64,000 nucleotides of DNA from Corallochytrium limacisporum (taxonomy: Eukaryota > Opisthokonta), in the NCBI GenBank assembly GCA_002811645.1, contig PDIP01000033.1:109862-173861 (forward strand). Direction: 5' to 3'. Below, one piece after another: positions 18,643 to 29,850 of this stretch. The notes under the pieces were generated by a model. That model made no database searches. It was not told the DNA's origin and was given only the letters and a program-made list of their open reading frames with translations. Position numbers and translations under genes: made by a program. Position 1 is the first letter of the stretch. Every line of letters begins with the position of its first letter.

Positions 18643-21600
18643 GTTGACCTCTAATGGGCGGAGGAATTCTAGTTTGTTACATATGTCATTGTCTGTCTGC
18701 GTCGGAAACACTGAATGTACCAGTACGAACGTGTTCTAATTGGCCCCGGTTCCACCAATGTTTCGTCATCGCCAATACATCGAACCACGTCTCAAGTCGA
18801 AGAATCACTATCCTACTTGAACATTATGCCTAAACCATCACCAAATACCTTGGGTCAGCCGCAACCGGCTGCTGGCGCGGACGATTGGAAGTGAACTCCC
18901 GCTAACCGGACCCAGCGCCCAGTAACAGACCATTCCCACTTATTACAATTTAGGCCCCTATACAATCAAAACGATATAAGAAATTCGATTTACGTTTACC
19001 ATTTTTAGTTAGACTTTTCATAATAAAGTTCTTAATCAATCAATACTATCTTTTTAAACGAATATTAGCGTGCAATTATATGATGAACCCTTTTGATTTT
19101 AAATCACAAAGGGCGAGCCCCTTCCGTTACCAACCGGTGAGCCCAACCCGTGAACCAGACCGGTAGGCCGGCAAACGCTTGCAATGCGACGTAAAACCAA
19201 CGGACGTTGAGGACACACATGTGTTGAATCCATGTGAAAGTGACCAAAGCAACAGGTACCGGGGCCTACCGCATAAGCAGGGATAGATGGAATTCGTTGG
19301 AGACCCGCAGTTTCACCCAAGCGGGGGTGGGGGATTTGGCAGAAAGACTCGTTTCTTTTCACAGGTCACCGGTCGTTTTCCTATAATGAATATAGCATAG
19401 GAGCCGCACATGTTTCATGAAGAGAACGAAACCGAAACAACGGCTCTCCCGAATGATATCTGTACCCTGGGTCGGAGAGCGTAGGACTAAGAGAACAGTT
19501 ACATCGATACAATAAGTATGGCATCCAGCTCTGAAGAGTCTCTTGTGCAGGAGAACGATGGCCTGTGACGATGACCATAGGATGAGATTGCAGATACCCT
19601 GACATGTAGTATCGTATATATACACCTTAACTGACTACGTACCAACGGTAGCACATCGTACTGTCATGACACATACCAAGTGAGACAGATGTTCCAAACA
19701 TCCACTTTTAGCATGAACACGCAGAAATGATGAAACTTAGCAGGAGTTTCTGTTCTCTGTGGTTGACGCAATGTTGCCGGCCCTGTAACTAGTTTCTCTA
19801 CTTGTCGTCCGGGGATTCAGCTGTTTCATTACCATGCGATTCCCGTCTAGCCACGTCTTCTGCGGTCCTTAATGAACAGTACCCAGCAGATAGCCGCGAT
19901 GGAGACTCTGGATCGGATATGCTGGGTATATCAAAACACGGAACGTAAACAACCCGTCTTACGGATGTCGTCCGGTACGATGGTGCATGGTGATGGAGTT
20001 AGTGGTCGCAACGGTTGTTGCGCAAATTATACGATCGATGGGAGTCCCTTTTTACTTCTATCTGTTTAGGCTGCCGTATTGTGCACTATCGAAGGCTCAC
20101 TTGGCGTGGCGCAATCCGCAGCGCCAGCGCACGCCAGCAACCAACCGGTGGAGAAGCGCTGGCTATAGTGGATATATTGGTGTTTTTTTTTGAACGACCG
20201 CTCAAGCGCGCAGCTGTGCTAACAGAAAAAAAAATTATCGTTCAGACCGGAGAGAAACTCAGAGTGGTTCCAATCGGTACGTTGAGACCAAGGGACCACG
20301 GGTGCGACAGAGACGCTCAGTATGGGCCATGTTTGAGCTGTGTGAGAACAAAATGGGAGAAAAATTATGGGGGCTGGGACGAAAACCGTTACCGAGACAT
20401 TTTTGGTCGACGGCCGGGTGGTGCAAGAGAAAAAGAATTTTACCCAGAACTACAGGCAACGGTCTAAAATTAAAACTGGACGGGCGAACACGACTTCGCT
20501 CTTGCGGATGATTTTATATTGATATACTGATGTTTTAAAACTAAAACATTTCTAGAAGTATTTAGTATTTTAATAACCCATATATTATATACGGTAGTTT
20601 TAAATATGCTCTAGTGGCATCACACATTCTGCACGGTCCTCGGCCCTCCGCCCCGGTCAGATTTCTTTTCCCGCCTTCAGTCAACCACCAATGAGCTGTC
20701 ATTTGTCTCAATGTTATATTACTCTGAGTGGGTTTTTTGCGCACACAATCATTATAGGGACTGTCCGTTGCGTGCGCCGGTCAGATAGGATCGGCAACAG
20801 ACTCCGATCCCTGCTGATCCCTCCCCCCCCCTCCCGCCCCTCCCCTCTCCCGCCTCGCCCCAAAATCTTCGGTCCCCCCTTGCGCGCGTTTGCTGGTGCC
20901 TCTTCTCCCCCCCTTCCGCTCTCACTCACCTTTTTTTTGTTCACGTTTTCTTTTTGTTTGGTCACAAAGGGCCCTACGGTAGCTTGCCTTTCCATCTAAG
21001 GGAGTGCCACCGACAAAAAGTCGTGATTCTCTGTGCCCCAACCAAAACACACCCGGTGCGGGAAACGCGCCAAGCCGCACAGGTCCCCGTTCGCGCCGGA
21101 CGGGACACTCCCCTAGTAAATGTACCCTACTGTTTGCGCAAGGACTGGTGTCCGGAGTGGTTTCTGAGCATGCCCCTGTAGCGCGGTTCCCCCAACTCTT
21201 CTGTCTTCCCTTCCGGGAGAAACCCCGTCCAGATCGGGAGTACATTATTGGAAACACTCGTGATTCAATAACAAAACAACGGGAAAAATATGAGGACGTG
21301 GTCATTCTGTTCGTATCTGTCATCTTTTCTGATTGCCAGTTTTGGGGAAGCTTTTACAGTCCTTCAAGGTCTTGGGCCGAGAGCATCAGTATATTCATTA
21401 TCAACAGAACTCCGGAGCGAATGGGGTGAGCGGCGGGGGCCACAGGAATTTTTAGATCTTCACCCAGCGCCACGTTTTCTCTCTGGTTGGGGTCGGTTGG
21501 ATCCGTCACCACGGTCTGCGTACTCGGCAATTGCGGTAGTGAATGTAGCGGCGAAGGACAACGGGTTAACACAACGGTGGAGTGTCATCAGCAACTATTA

Positions 21601-22449
21601 CGTGCCCTCCTATTCACGATCTTACCTCCCCTCCTTTCCCGATTTTGCTTTCCCCCCACCCGCCTGAATTCACAGATGGCCATAGTTGAAGTACCATGCA
21701 GATGGGGTGGGTTCCTGGCGGGCTGATACACAAATAAAAAACTGCCCTGTCACACACACTCACACTGTCCTTTCAATTTTTTTTTTCCTTGGCCATGGCA
21801 GGCAAGCTCTCTGATCTGTGCGATTTCGATAGTGAACACATCCAGCACTTTTCGACGGATCAGGCCGCGTTCACTTCCGGTGGAGGCGATTTCACCCAAC
21901 CTAAGAAAAAATGATGGATCGCTTTCCCCTCAAGCTAAACCGCGGAAGAAGAGGGTGTGTGGGCTGAGGGCGCATAATTACATAGTAAATGTACTGACAA
22001 AAATGTTTCACAGATCCCAATAATGGTCATACGGTGCGTGGGTGCCGGTGCCATCGTACACCCGCAACATATCGTCATCTCTTCATCACTGGAAAGCACG
22101 GGATTTGTCATCACCCACCGGCTTTATGCTGGTTTTTTTTTTCAGGGCGCGAGAAGATTGCCAACAGGCGTCAGAGTGTGTAAAACGTATTGGCAAAACA
22201 CTTGAACCAGCACGAAAAGAAAAGGACCATACCAATTCCTGAGACGATAGGTGGCAAGTTCGTGTCTTGCACCGGTACCTAGTCTGAAAGAACGCGTGAA
22301 AATGGTGCATTTGAAACCATTAGAGATGTTCTACGCAACCGCCTAGGTATGTGAGATCTGACAATTTCCTCTTCATTCAGTGGCATCGAGTAGAATCTTC
22401 ATACCATACCTTGTCCGTATCTTGGGAATTGTAACACAAAGATAAGAAA
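18643..22449. other. Gene-poor 3.8-kb region
   Basis: No reading frame here resembles a protein family on either strand. Contents: AT-rich stretches at about 18955-19105 and 20515-20610; a recurrent motif (19300-19308); a C9 tract (20823-20831) within a CT-rich patch (20818-20930); and an intron-like GTATGT...CAG of only 34 bp at 22347-22380. The C tract resembles promoters elsewhere in the window, so non-coding RNA transcription or a multi-exon gene missed by eye are possible. Confidence 0.4.
19300..19308 (-). promoter_or_regulatory. GCGGGTCTC motif (reverse)
   Basis: Exact reverse complement, GAGACCCGC. It is in gene-poor DNA about 660 bp upstream of the 409-aa gene. Confidence 0.45.
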
Positions 22450-23829
22450 ATGGTTCAGCCCACAGTTGGAAAGCCGACGACTGTGTCTGAGGCCCGGGGG
22501 CCTCAGACTTCCGAGCAGTCCGAGGATCTGATCTCCCGTGCCAGCAGTGCTGTCGTCGCCAGTGCCACCTATTCGTATGAACAGGTTAATATCGTGATTG
22601 ATGAGTACACTCAGTTCTTCTTCATGATCTTCCTGACCATGGCTACCGTCCCCTATATCATGAGCCAGCAGCTGCAGAGTGCAGCTGGCCCCGTTCGCGA
22701 AGCCACTGAGAAGCAAGTCGAGGTTGTCCGGGAATACTACGAGACTCGCATTGCCCCAACCTTTGACTATCTCCCTGGTCTTGAAGACTTGCCTGGCGGT
22801 AAGCGCGTGAAGCAGGTCGCTTTCCTCGTTGGTAACTACCAGGTACCTATGGTGAAGTACTTTGTCACCGCTTCTTTGAATAGTATTGCCACCATGGGTC
22901 GCGAGGGTCGCGACCTGGCAAACCAACTGACACAGACTGGCATTGCCGTACTGTCCGTACTGCAGACCGAAGAGGCGCGCGCTCTAATCATGCAGAGCGG
23001 TCGCGTTATGGGCCGTGTTGTTGTCCTTATGCAGACTGAGGAAGGCCGCAGGCTGGTCATTTCCCTGAGCAATGCAATGATTCGCATGTTTGAGCTCATC
23101 AAGACTGACGAGGCCATGGGAGTTGCCAGCGAAGCCAGCAAGGAACTCGGTCCCATGATGGATCTAATGTGTTCCGATGAAGTGAACAACCTTGCCGGTC
23201 AGACCAAGACTTTGTTGGACCGTCTTGGACGCTTCCTGCAGACTCATGACAAGGCGATCCAGCCCAACCAGGTGCAGTCGCCACAATCGGCACAGACTGT
23301 CCCCATCAACTACGGCGGTGGTCCTCGTATTGTAGAGCTCGAAAGCGAATTCGGCTCAAATGTCAGCCAGCGTGGCAGCCCTACCCGTTCTTTCCGTGGT
23401 TTGAGCACCACCAGTTTTCAGAGCAGTCGGGACGATGGCAGCGATGGAATGGATGATATCTTCATTGACGACGGGGAGTCTGTCTTCTCACGGGCCACAG
23501 AGTATGATACCGTCAGCCAGGTTGCTGATGAACAGGCTGCCATCATTGAGTTGCTCACCAAGATGAAGACCGATGGACTTATTGACGACGGCGAGCGTAG
23601 ACTTCTGAAGCGTCTTGCTCGCAAGCGTGACATGGAGCTGCTGGTTCTGTACCGTGCAAAGATGAGCAATGCTGGCAGCGCCGCGCAGTTTATGGAGGAC
23701 GTTAGGGAGATGTTGGAGGACCGTGAAGACGAACTTGAACCCTTGCGCAAGCCGTCAAAGAAGCGGAAAGACTCTACATCAACTCGCTCCCTGTTAAGCA
23801 TGCCTCTGTTCATCGGAGGACTCAGTTAA
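22450..23829 (+). CDS. Membrane-associated protein with five to six 23-residue repeats, unknown
   Basis: A 459-aa protein that I do not recognise. Residues 55-71 form one hydrophobic segment (QFFFMIFLTMATVPYIM). Around 148-267 the sequence repeats with an exact 23-residue period: QTEE starts at 172 and 195, KTDE at 218 and CSDE at 241, with a degenerate copy before (from about 149) and a partial one after (264). Each unit is [LV]xxT/S[ED]E followed by a helix. Residues 280-355 are Ser/Gly/Asp-rich and likely disordered. A helical domain at about 365-425 (AAIIELLTKMKTDGLIDDGE) recalls short SHOCT-like two-helix modules. The C-terminus is basic then hydrophobic. A role at organelle or lipid-droplet surfaces is only a guess. 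Codon use is strongly C-ending, suggesting good expression. Confidence 0.85.
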   Translation: MVQPTVGKPTTVSEARGPQTSEQSEDLISRASSAVVASATYSYEQVNIVIDEYTQFFFMIFLTMATVPYIMSQQLQSAAGPVREATEKQVEVVREYYETRIAPTFDYLPGLEDLPGGKRVKQVAFLVGNYQVPMVKYFVTASLNSIATMGREGRDLANQLTQTGIAVLSVLQTEEARALIMQSGRVMGRVVVLMQTEEGRRLVISLSNAMIRMFELIKTDEAMGVASEASKELGPMMDLMCSDEVNNLAGQTKTLLDRLGRFLQTHDKAIQPNQVQSPQSAQTVPINYGGGPRIVELESEFGSNVSQRGSPTRSFRGLSTTSFQSSRDDGSDGMDDIFIDDGESVFSRATEYDTVSQVADEQAAIIELLTKMKTDGLIDDGERRLLKRLARKRDMELLVLYRAKMSNAGSAAQFMEDVREMLEDREDELEPLRKPSKKRKDSTSTRSLLSMPLFIGGLS

Positions 23830-25531
23830 AGAAAATCGGACCCCTAAAAAGAAAAGTGAAATAGCACAATACAAACCCTGTTATCATAGATGTTTTGTAC
23901 ACAACCTTTGTGGTACAATTAGAGCGCCCCCCGCCATTATGATGCGAATGACCATGTTCGCATTGCATACCTGGAACAATCTCATCTTACCCACAGGTCT
24001 GCTTATCGGCCAAAACTCGCATCAATATCGCCATCGGCCATGGCCCGCCGCTGCGAGGTGAACGTCGTTTAGGATTGACGTATCCACATACTTATTCTTT
24101 GAAAATGTGCTTTTACTAACTGTTGATGTGCACATACCCCCTCAACGCCAGCAGTCGGAGTGGAATATTTAGTATGCAAATGAACTATTTATCAATGTCA
24201 GTATATGAATAATTCAAAATCTTCCCGAAGCACCGTACTCAGTGGGGGCGTGTTTTCGCTACTTTCCCTACTACTGGTACCGGAGACCGACGCAGCACCA
24301 CCCACGTGAAACTGGAACTCCTGCCCAAGCTTCGTTAATACAAATGCCATGCAGATGTTCGAGTACTCGATCAAGTAACCCAGTTTGTGAAGAGACCGGC
24401 AGACTTTGAGCGCTGGCTACATGCACCTGCTCTTTGGCTTCAACGTGAAAGATCGCATCCTCTTCCCACCGCAACTACACATCCTAGTCCAATTGGTAGA
24501 TATCTGTGCTCACTGTCTGCAGTGTAAGATCCTGTGTAGTCCGCCACAACCAGGACCGAGGAAAGGAGGCATTCGAATGCGAACAGTTTGCGGCAACTAT
24601 TGTGCTAATGATGCCCGACCCTGTATTCCCGCGGAAACCTTTTAATTTTCAAGCAGACAATTCTAAGGGTTCTCCACCTCATCACACCCACAGGTGGGTC
24701 AGCAAAATTGTGGGTTTCACACACAATAGGTTGGCTCCTGCGCAGGCCAATGAGTGCGACCACAACATGCACAAGCACACATTCTAAACACTCGGAGGGC
24801 GCGACATCAGAGCAGCATGCGTTAGGTCAATGGGCCGAGAGTGTGCACACAGGACCTCCTCATAAACAATTCCCTCAAGGGCTTCATTTCTGCAGCACTC
24901 GGTATCGGATGGCCCACATTTTATAAACTTCCTTCCTGGCACTGGTGCTGCACTGAGCGGAGAGATTGGTACACCACAAAAACTTGTGTTCTGCGGCTAC
25001 CGTTGACCTACTGCCCCAAGTCCGCACCTTTCGAACTGGCGACAGTTCACGAAGGGCCAGTACCGGTACTAACTTCTACTGATGGACAATCTGGCTCTCC
25101 TACCTTAGCCCCTTTCCTTCAGGAATCGCGTGGTCCGCCCCCCCCCCCCTTCCTCCCCCCAAGGAACAACGCAGTCCGTGCATGAATTATGGAGGTGTTC
25201 CGTTGTCCTTTTCCTTTGTCGTGTTTTCTCCCTCTCTCTTTTTCTTGGCTCGGTTTCGGGTTACGGAGGGCAGAGCCGAGCGCCGAGCGGCGTGTAGAAG
25301 GCCCCATCGGGCGTATGGGATGGTGTGCATTGCGTGGGCCGTAGTTGAAGCTGTCTCAACAAATATATGGTCCCAACCGGTGTGTCAGCAACCAAACAGA
25401 ATTGACGCAATAGACTTCCATTCTACTGGTAGAAGAGCTACAGCAGAACATCCTATTCATAGGAAATCAGGGCCAACATCGAACAGATTCTCACATTGAA
25501 GTTTCTAGCCGGGTTTCAATTTCAAATCACT
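23830..25531. promoter_or_regulatory. Intergenic, upstream of asparagine synthetase
   Basis: 1.7 kb without a supported gene. A C12 tract (25138-25149) with a further C6 lies about 390 bp before the asparagine synthetase start, followed by CT-rich sequence. TACTAAC strings at 24114-24120 and 25067-25073 resemble branch points, but I found no matching GTATGT donor. Confidence 0.45.
25138..25149. repeat. C12 homopolymer upstream of asparagine synthetase
   Basis: Twelve consecutive C, then TTCCT and another six C. The tract lies 383 bp before the start codon. Confidence 0.85.
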
Positions 25532-27223
25532 ATGTGTGGAATCTTTGCAGTGCTTGACTATGCAGGCTCCAAAGACCTGCGTCGCTTGACCCGTGAGCTG
25601 GGCTCCCGTGTCCGCCACCGTGGGCCTGATTGGTCTGGTGTGCGTATCTTCAGTGACACAAGCACGGGTCTGGCCCATGAGCGTCTGGCCGTTGTCGATC
25701 TCGACACTGGCGCCCAGCCAATCTCTGACGTCGAGAATGACGTACACCTGTGTGTCAACGGTGAGATCTACAACCATCTGACTCTTCGCGAGGAGTTTAA
25801 GGACTACAAGTTCAGCACTAAGTCCGACTGTGAGGTGATCATCCCATTGTACCTCAAGTACGGCACTGACTTTGTTAACAAGCTTGACGGTATGTTTAGC
25901 TTTGTGCTCTACGACCACAAGAAGCACTTCATGATGGCTGTGCGGGACCCAATCGGCATCACCACACTGTACTACGGTTTTGGCGAGGGCAGCAGCCGCT
26001 ACTTTGCTTCCGAAGTCAAGTCCATCCACGACTCTTGCTGGAAGGTTGTGGCCTTCCCTCCCGGTCACCTGTGGACCAGCGGCATGGATGAACCTGAACG
26101 CTACTACAACCCCAAGTGGTGGGACCCCACTAGTGTGCCCACGAAGTCGGCTGATTTGGCTCTGATTCGGGAAACCTTCGAGAACTCGGTTAAGAAGCGT
26201 CTGATGTCCGATGTCCCTTACGGTGTGCTGTTGAGCGGTGGTCTGGACTCTTCTCTGGTGGCCTCCATCGCCAAGCGCTTTGTTGATAAGATGCGCGTGG
26301 AAGGATACAAGGATGGGCACGAAGTCGGCTCTGCAGCTTGGTGGCCCTCGCTGCACTCGTTCTCAATTGGCCTCCCAGGTTCTCCTGATTTGGCTGCTGC
26401 TGAGAAAGTAGCCAAACACATTGGAACCATTCATCACAGTTTTACCTTCACCGTGGAGGACGGTATCGACGCTCTGCACGACGTCATCACCGCCCTGGAG
26501 ACTTACGACGTGACTACCATTCGGGCCAGCACTCCTATGTTCCTCATGAGCCGTAAGATCAAAGCCATGGGTGTCAAAATGGTGCTAAGTGGTGAAGGTG
26601 CCGATGAGATCCTCGGTGGCTATTTGTACTTCCATCGTGCCCCCGACGCCAAGTCATTCCATGAGGAGACTGTTATGCGGGTAAAGAACTTGCACGTCAG
26701 CGATTGTCTGCGTGCCAATAAGAGCACCATGGCCTGGGGATTGGAAGCCCGTGTGCCATTCCTGGACAAGGACTACCTGGACGTGGCCATGGACATCAAT
26801 CCAGAGGAAAAGATGCATACTGACGGGCGGATTGAGAAGCACCTCATGCGTGCCGCTTTTGACGATAAGGAGAACCCGTATCTGCCTGCGGAGGTCCTCT
26901 GGCGCCAAAAGGAGCAGTTCTCTGACGGTGTCGGCTACAGTTGGATCGACGGCTTGAAGGAGTTTGCGGACAAGCGCGTCTCCGACCACATGTTCTCAGA
27001 CCGTGCTAACCGATTCCCTAAGGATACCCCACGCACCAAGGAGGCATACCTCTACCGCATGTACTTTGAGGAGATCTTCCCGAGCCAGGCTGTCGCGTCC
27101 ACTGTGATCAACTGGGTACCCAAGGAGGAATGGGGATGCGACGCCGATCCTTCCGGACGCGCCCAGGCTGTGCACTCTTCTGCCTACGATCACGTCAAGT
27201 CCAACGGCACCGCTGCGGCTTAA
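25532..27223 (+). CDS. Asparagine synthetase (glutamine-hydrolysing)
   Basis: A 563-aa class B asparagine synthetase that makes Asn from Asp, Gln and ATP. The start is set by the catalytic Cys2: the protein begins MCGIFAVLDY, and the Cys must be exposed as the N-terminal residue after Met removal. The glutaminase half runs to about residue 190 (RHRGPDWSG at 28-36, NGEIYNH at 76-82). The synthetase half has the PPi-loop SGGLDSS (235-241) and SGEGADEILGGY; the later GLEARVPFLDKDYLD block is also conserved. Length matches eukaryotic homologues. A 12-codon upstream extension begins at TTG and is rejected. Strong codon bias suggests high expression. It is convergent with PCCB (403 bp between stops). 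Confidence 0.95.
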   Translation: MCGIFAVLDYAGSKDLRRLTRELGSRVRHRGPDWSGVRIFSDTSTGLAHERLAVVDLDTGAQPISDVENDVHLCVNGEIYNHLTLREEFKDYKFSTKSDCEVIIPLYLKYGTDFVNKLDGMFSFVLYDHKKHFMMAVRDPIGITTLYYGFGEGSSRYFASEVKSIHDSCWKVVAFPPGHLWTSGMDEPERYYNPKWWDPTSVPTKSADLALIRETFENSVKKRLMSDVPYGVLLSGGLDSSLVASIAKRFVDKMRVEGYKDGHEVGSAAWWPSLHSFSIGLPGSPDLAAAEKVAKHIGTIHHSFTFTVEDGIDALHDVITALETYDVTTIRASTPMFLMSRKIKAMGVKMVLSGEGADEILGGYLYFHRAPDAKSFHEETVMRVKNLHVSDCLRANKSTMAWGLEARVPFLDKDYLDVAMDINPEEKMHTDGRIEKHLMRAAFDDKENPYLPAEVLWRQKEQFSDGVGYSWIDGLKEFADKRVSDHMFSDRANRFPKDTPRTKEAYLYRMYFEEIFPSQAVASTVINWVPKEEWGCDADPSGRAQAVHSSAYDHVKSNGTAAA

Positions 27224-27626
27224 CATTGAGCATATTTTTTGAAACCGGGAAAGAGAGCAGGTAGTACCACCGTCACTCTTACTGCTTAGGAGCACTACCT
27301 TACCTACCTATTACTCTTGTACCATGCATCACTCCTGTACCAAATGGTTTTCACGTACAATTCAAACATGTTTTATATCCCATATACATTTCATATAGGT
27401 TGAGAAATAGTATGAATTCCAAGCCGTTCGTTGTGATGTCGCGGAGGTTGCAAGCAACCGAGCGGTACATGAGCTCACAAAGACACCAGTCTTTCACATC
27501 ATCAACGAACCAAAGTCTATAGAGATATACTATACTTATGTAACTTTAGTGCTTTTTGTTTGTGATTCACTCTTCTTAAGACACATTTGAGAGCAAATTC
27601 AGAGCAAATTCATGATTAATTTTCAT
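27224..27626. other. Convergent 3' intergenic, asparagine synthetase / PCCB
   Basis: 403 bp between two stop codons. AT-rich; no gene and no C/G tract, as expected for a region holding only two 3' ends. Confidence 0.6.
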
Positions 27627-29291
27627 TTACAGAGGAATGTTGCCGTGCTTGCGCCACGGGTTGTCGAGCTTCTTGTCCTTCAGAACCTCCAAATCGTCAG
27701 CAATGCGGGCACGGGTCACTTCAGGGCTGATGATATCGTCAATGTAGCCGCGGCGAGCAGCGGGGAAGGGGTTGGCAAAGACGCCCTCGTACTCCTTCTC
27801 GAACTCGGCCATCTTTTCAGGGCCCTGGCCACGGTAAATAATCTGCACAGCACCTTTTGCTCCCATGACGGCAATCTCGGAGGTAGGCCATGCGTAGTTC
27901 TTGTCACCACGCAAATGCTTAGAGGCCATTACATCGTAGGCACCGCCGTAGGCCTTGCGGGTAATCACGGTGATCTTGGGCACAGTGGCTTCGGCGTAGG
28001 CATACAGGAGCTTGGCACCCTGGCGAATGATACCACCGTACTCCTGGTTAGTACCGGGCAGGAAACCGGGCACATCGACAAAGGTCACAATGGGAATGTT
28101 GAAGGCATCACAGAAGCGTACAAAGCGACCACCCTTGACACTGGAGTTGATGTCCAGGACACCGGAGGCTTCCTTGGGCTGGTTGCCTACTACACCGACT
28201 GTGCGACCGTTGATACGTCCGAAACCGATAACAATGTTCTTTGCCCATCCGTCCATAAGCTCAAAAAAGTCCTCCTCATCAACGACCTTCCTGATAATGT
28301 CCTTCATATCGTAGGCCTTGTTGGATTCCAAGGGGACCAGGCCATTCAGGGAGGGGATCAGGCGGTTCGGGGGATCGGAGGTCTCCTTGAGTGGGGGTTG
28401 GTCCTTGTTGCTCAGGGGCAGGAAGTCGTAAAGGCGGCGCATTGCCATGAGGGTGTCGACGTCGTTCTCGAAGGCACCGTGGGATACACCAGACTTGGTG
28501 TTGTGGGTCTTGGCACCACCAAGCTCTTCCTGGGTCACATCTTCGTAAGTGACCTGCTTGACGACATCAGGACCAGTTACAAACATATAAGAAGTCTGCT
28601 TGACCATGAAGATGAAGTCAGTGATGGCGGGGGAGTATACTGCACCACCGGCACAGGGGCCCATGACGACAGAGATCTGGGGAATGACACCACTGGCCAG
28701 GGTATTGCGCAGGAAAATATCGGCGTAGCCACCAAGAGAGTCCACACCTTCCTGAATGCGGGCACCACCAGAGTCATTGAGACCGATCAAAGGAGCACCG
28801 ACCTTCATGGCCTCGTCCATAACCTTGCAAATCTTGCGTGCATGGGCAGCGCTCAGACTGCCACCGAAAACGGTGAAGTCCTGGCTGAAGACATAGACCA
28901 GCCGTCCATTGATGCGACCGCGACCAGTGATCACACTGTCTCCCACGTAGCGTTCCTTTTCCATACCAAAGTCGTAGCACAGATGCTCAGTAAACATATC
29001 GTTCTCAACGAATGATCCCTCATCGAGCAGAATGGCCAGACGCTCGCGAGCAGTGAGTTTTCCCTTCCTGTGCTGAGCAGCAATGCGCTTCTCTCCACCT
29101 CCCAGCTGAGCTGCTTCGCGCTTCTCCTCCAGGGCCTGTTCCGTGGCGGTGAGGGCCTTGTAGCTGCGGCGGGCCTGCATCAGTGCGCTGTTGCCGGCGG
29201 CCGGAGCCATCCAGGGCATCACGGCGGTGTTCAAGGTGCTGCGACGCAACAACCCCGAGGTTGCGTTGCGGAAGAGACCGAGGGACACCAT
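27627..29291 (-). CDS. PCCB: Propionyl-CoA carboxylase beta subunit, mitochondrial
   Basis: A 554-aa carboxyltransferase subunit that transfers CO2 from biotin to propionyl-CoA, giving methylmalonyl-CoA. Residues 1-45 are basic and Ser/Ala-rich without acids (mitochondrial presequence). Then come [19 protein letters not shown], the acyl-CoA pocket region with [35 protein letters not shown] and [11 protein letters not shown], and the C-terminal carboxyltransferase domain with [21 protein letters not shown] and [11 protein letters not shown]. These fit PCCB rather than the methylcrotonyl-CoA enzyme (family knowledge). It works in a hexadodecamer with the alpha subunit encoded about 3.6 kb away in the opposite direction. 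Strong codon bias creates a 467-codon open frame on the other strand that is not a gene. Confidence 0.95.
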   Translation of the reverse strand: MVSLGLFRNATSGLLRRSTLNTAVMPWMAPAAGNSALMQARRSYKALTATEQALEEKREAAQLGGGEKRIAAQHRKGKLTARERLAILLDEGSFVENDMFTEHLCYDFGMEKERYVGDSVITGRGRINGRLVYVFSQDFTVFGGSLSAAHARKICKVMDEAMKVGAPLIGLNDSGGARIQEGVDSLGGYADIFLRNTLASGVIPQISVVMGPCAGGAVYSPAITDFIFMVKQTSYMFVTGPDVVKQVTYEDVTQEELGGAKTHNTKSGVSHGAFENDVDTLMAMRRLYDFLPLSNKDQPPLKETSDPPNRLIPSLNGLVPLESNKAYDMKDIIRKVVDEEDFFELMDGWAKNIVIGFGRINGRTVGVVGNQPKEASGVLDINSSVKGGRFVRFCDAFNIPIVTFVDVPGFLPGTNQEYGGIIRQGAKLLYAYAEATVPKITVITRKAYGGAYDVMASKHLRGDKNYAWPTSEIAVMGAKGAVQIIYRGQGPEKMAEFEKEYEGVFANPFPAARRGYIDDIISPEVTRARIADDLEVLKDKKLDNPWRKHGNIPL

Positions 29292-29599
29292 TGTGTGTTA
29301 AGTCCTTCCTGGTCCCGAAATGACTAGAAAGAAAAAACCTAATGGGATCACGTTATTCCCGTTGATACTAGTCCGCTACAATGCGATACTGTGATGTCTT
29401 CCGTACAACACCATATACCTTCAGATGATGACTGAATAGTCATGAGCAGTAGTGCATCGTGCCCCCAAGCACTAGTACAAACTGATAGCTATATGGATCC
29501 GGATTCCACTTTGAGAGAGCACACACAAATTCACAGCGGTGCCCAGTGAGGATCAAATCCGTTGCCCAGCTCACAGTCCCCAAACCAGCTCCCAGCTTG

Positions 29600-29609
29600 C
29601 CCCCCCCCC
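29600..29609. repeat. C10 homopolymer upstream of PCCB
   Basis: Ten consecutive C, 309 bp upstream of the PCCB start codon. Confidence 0.85.
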
Positions 29610-29827
29610 ATTTGCTGGGAAACCCCTCTGCAATGCGAGGCTCACAATATCCCGTACACACATAGTAGTGTTGATCCACACGGTCAGGGGCAGTCGCTTC
29701 CAAAACTCTTGTGAGCCCGTTTGGCCCCAGAGCTCCCAGTTGCTGCAACTGTGTCCTAGCTGCCATTGTAACGTGGGGTGTGTGTTGTGCCTTTGTTGTT
29801 GTTGTTCGACGACAACGGGGAGAACGA

Positions 29828-29850
29828 TGTGTGTGTGTGTGTGTGTGTGT
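29828..29850. repeat. (TG)n microsatellite
   Basis: Eleven-plus uninterrupted TG units in the PCCB-PCCA spacer. Confidence 0.9.

Noticed and set aside
20015-20467. 150-codon frame in the gene-poor region
   Set aside because: No conserved pattern; it is about the length expected by chance in this composition.
22347-22380. GTATGT...TTCATTCAG resembling an intron
   Set aside because: Only 34 bp and lacking a TACTAAC box; too short for a spliceosomal intron like the Elongin C one.
24114-24120. TACTAAC strings at 24114 and 25067 as evidence of 5'-UTR introns of asparagine synthetase
   Set aside because: No GTATGT donor in suitable position and no coding block to confirm splicing.
25505-26356. 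283-codon frame antisense to asparagine synthetase
   Set aside because: It is a shadow of the confirmed enzyme without recognisable motifs.
27612-29015. 467-codon open frame antisense to PCCB
   Set aside because: It mirrors a highly codon-biased real gene, has no family resemblance and begins just beyond the PCCB stop. Biased codons avoid stops on the other strand.
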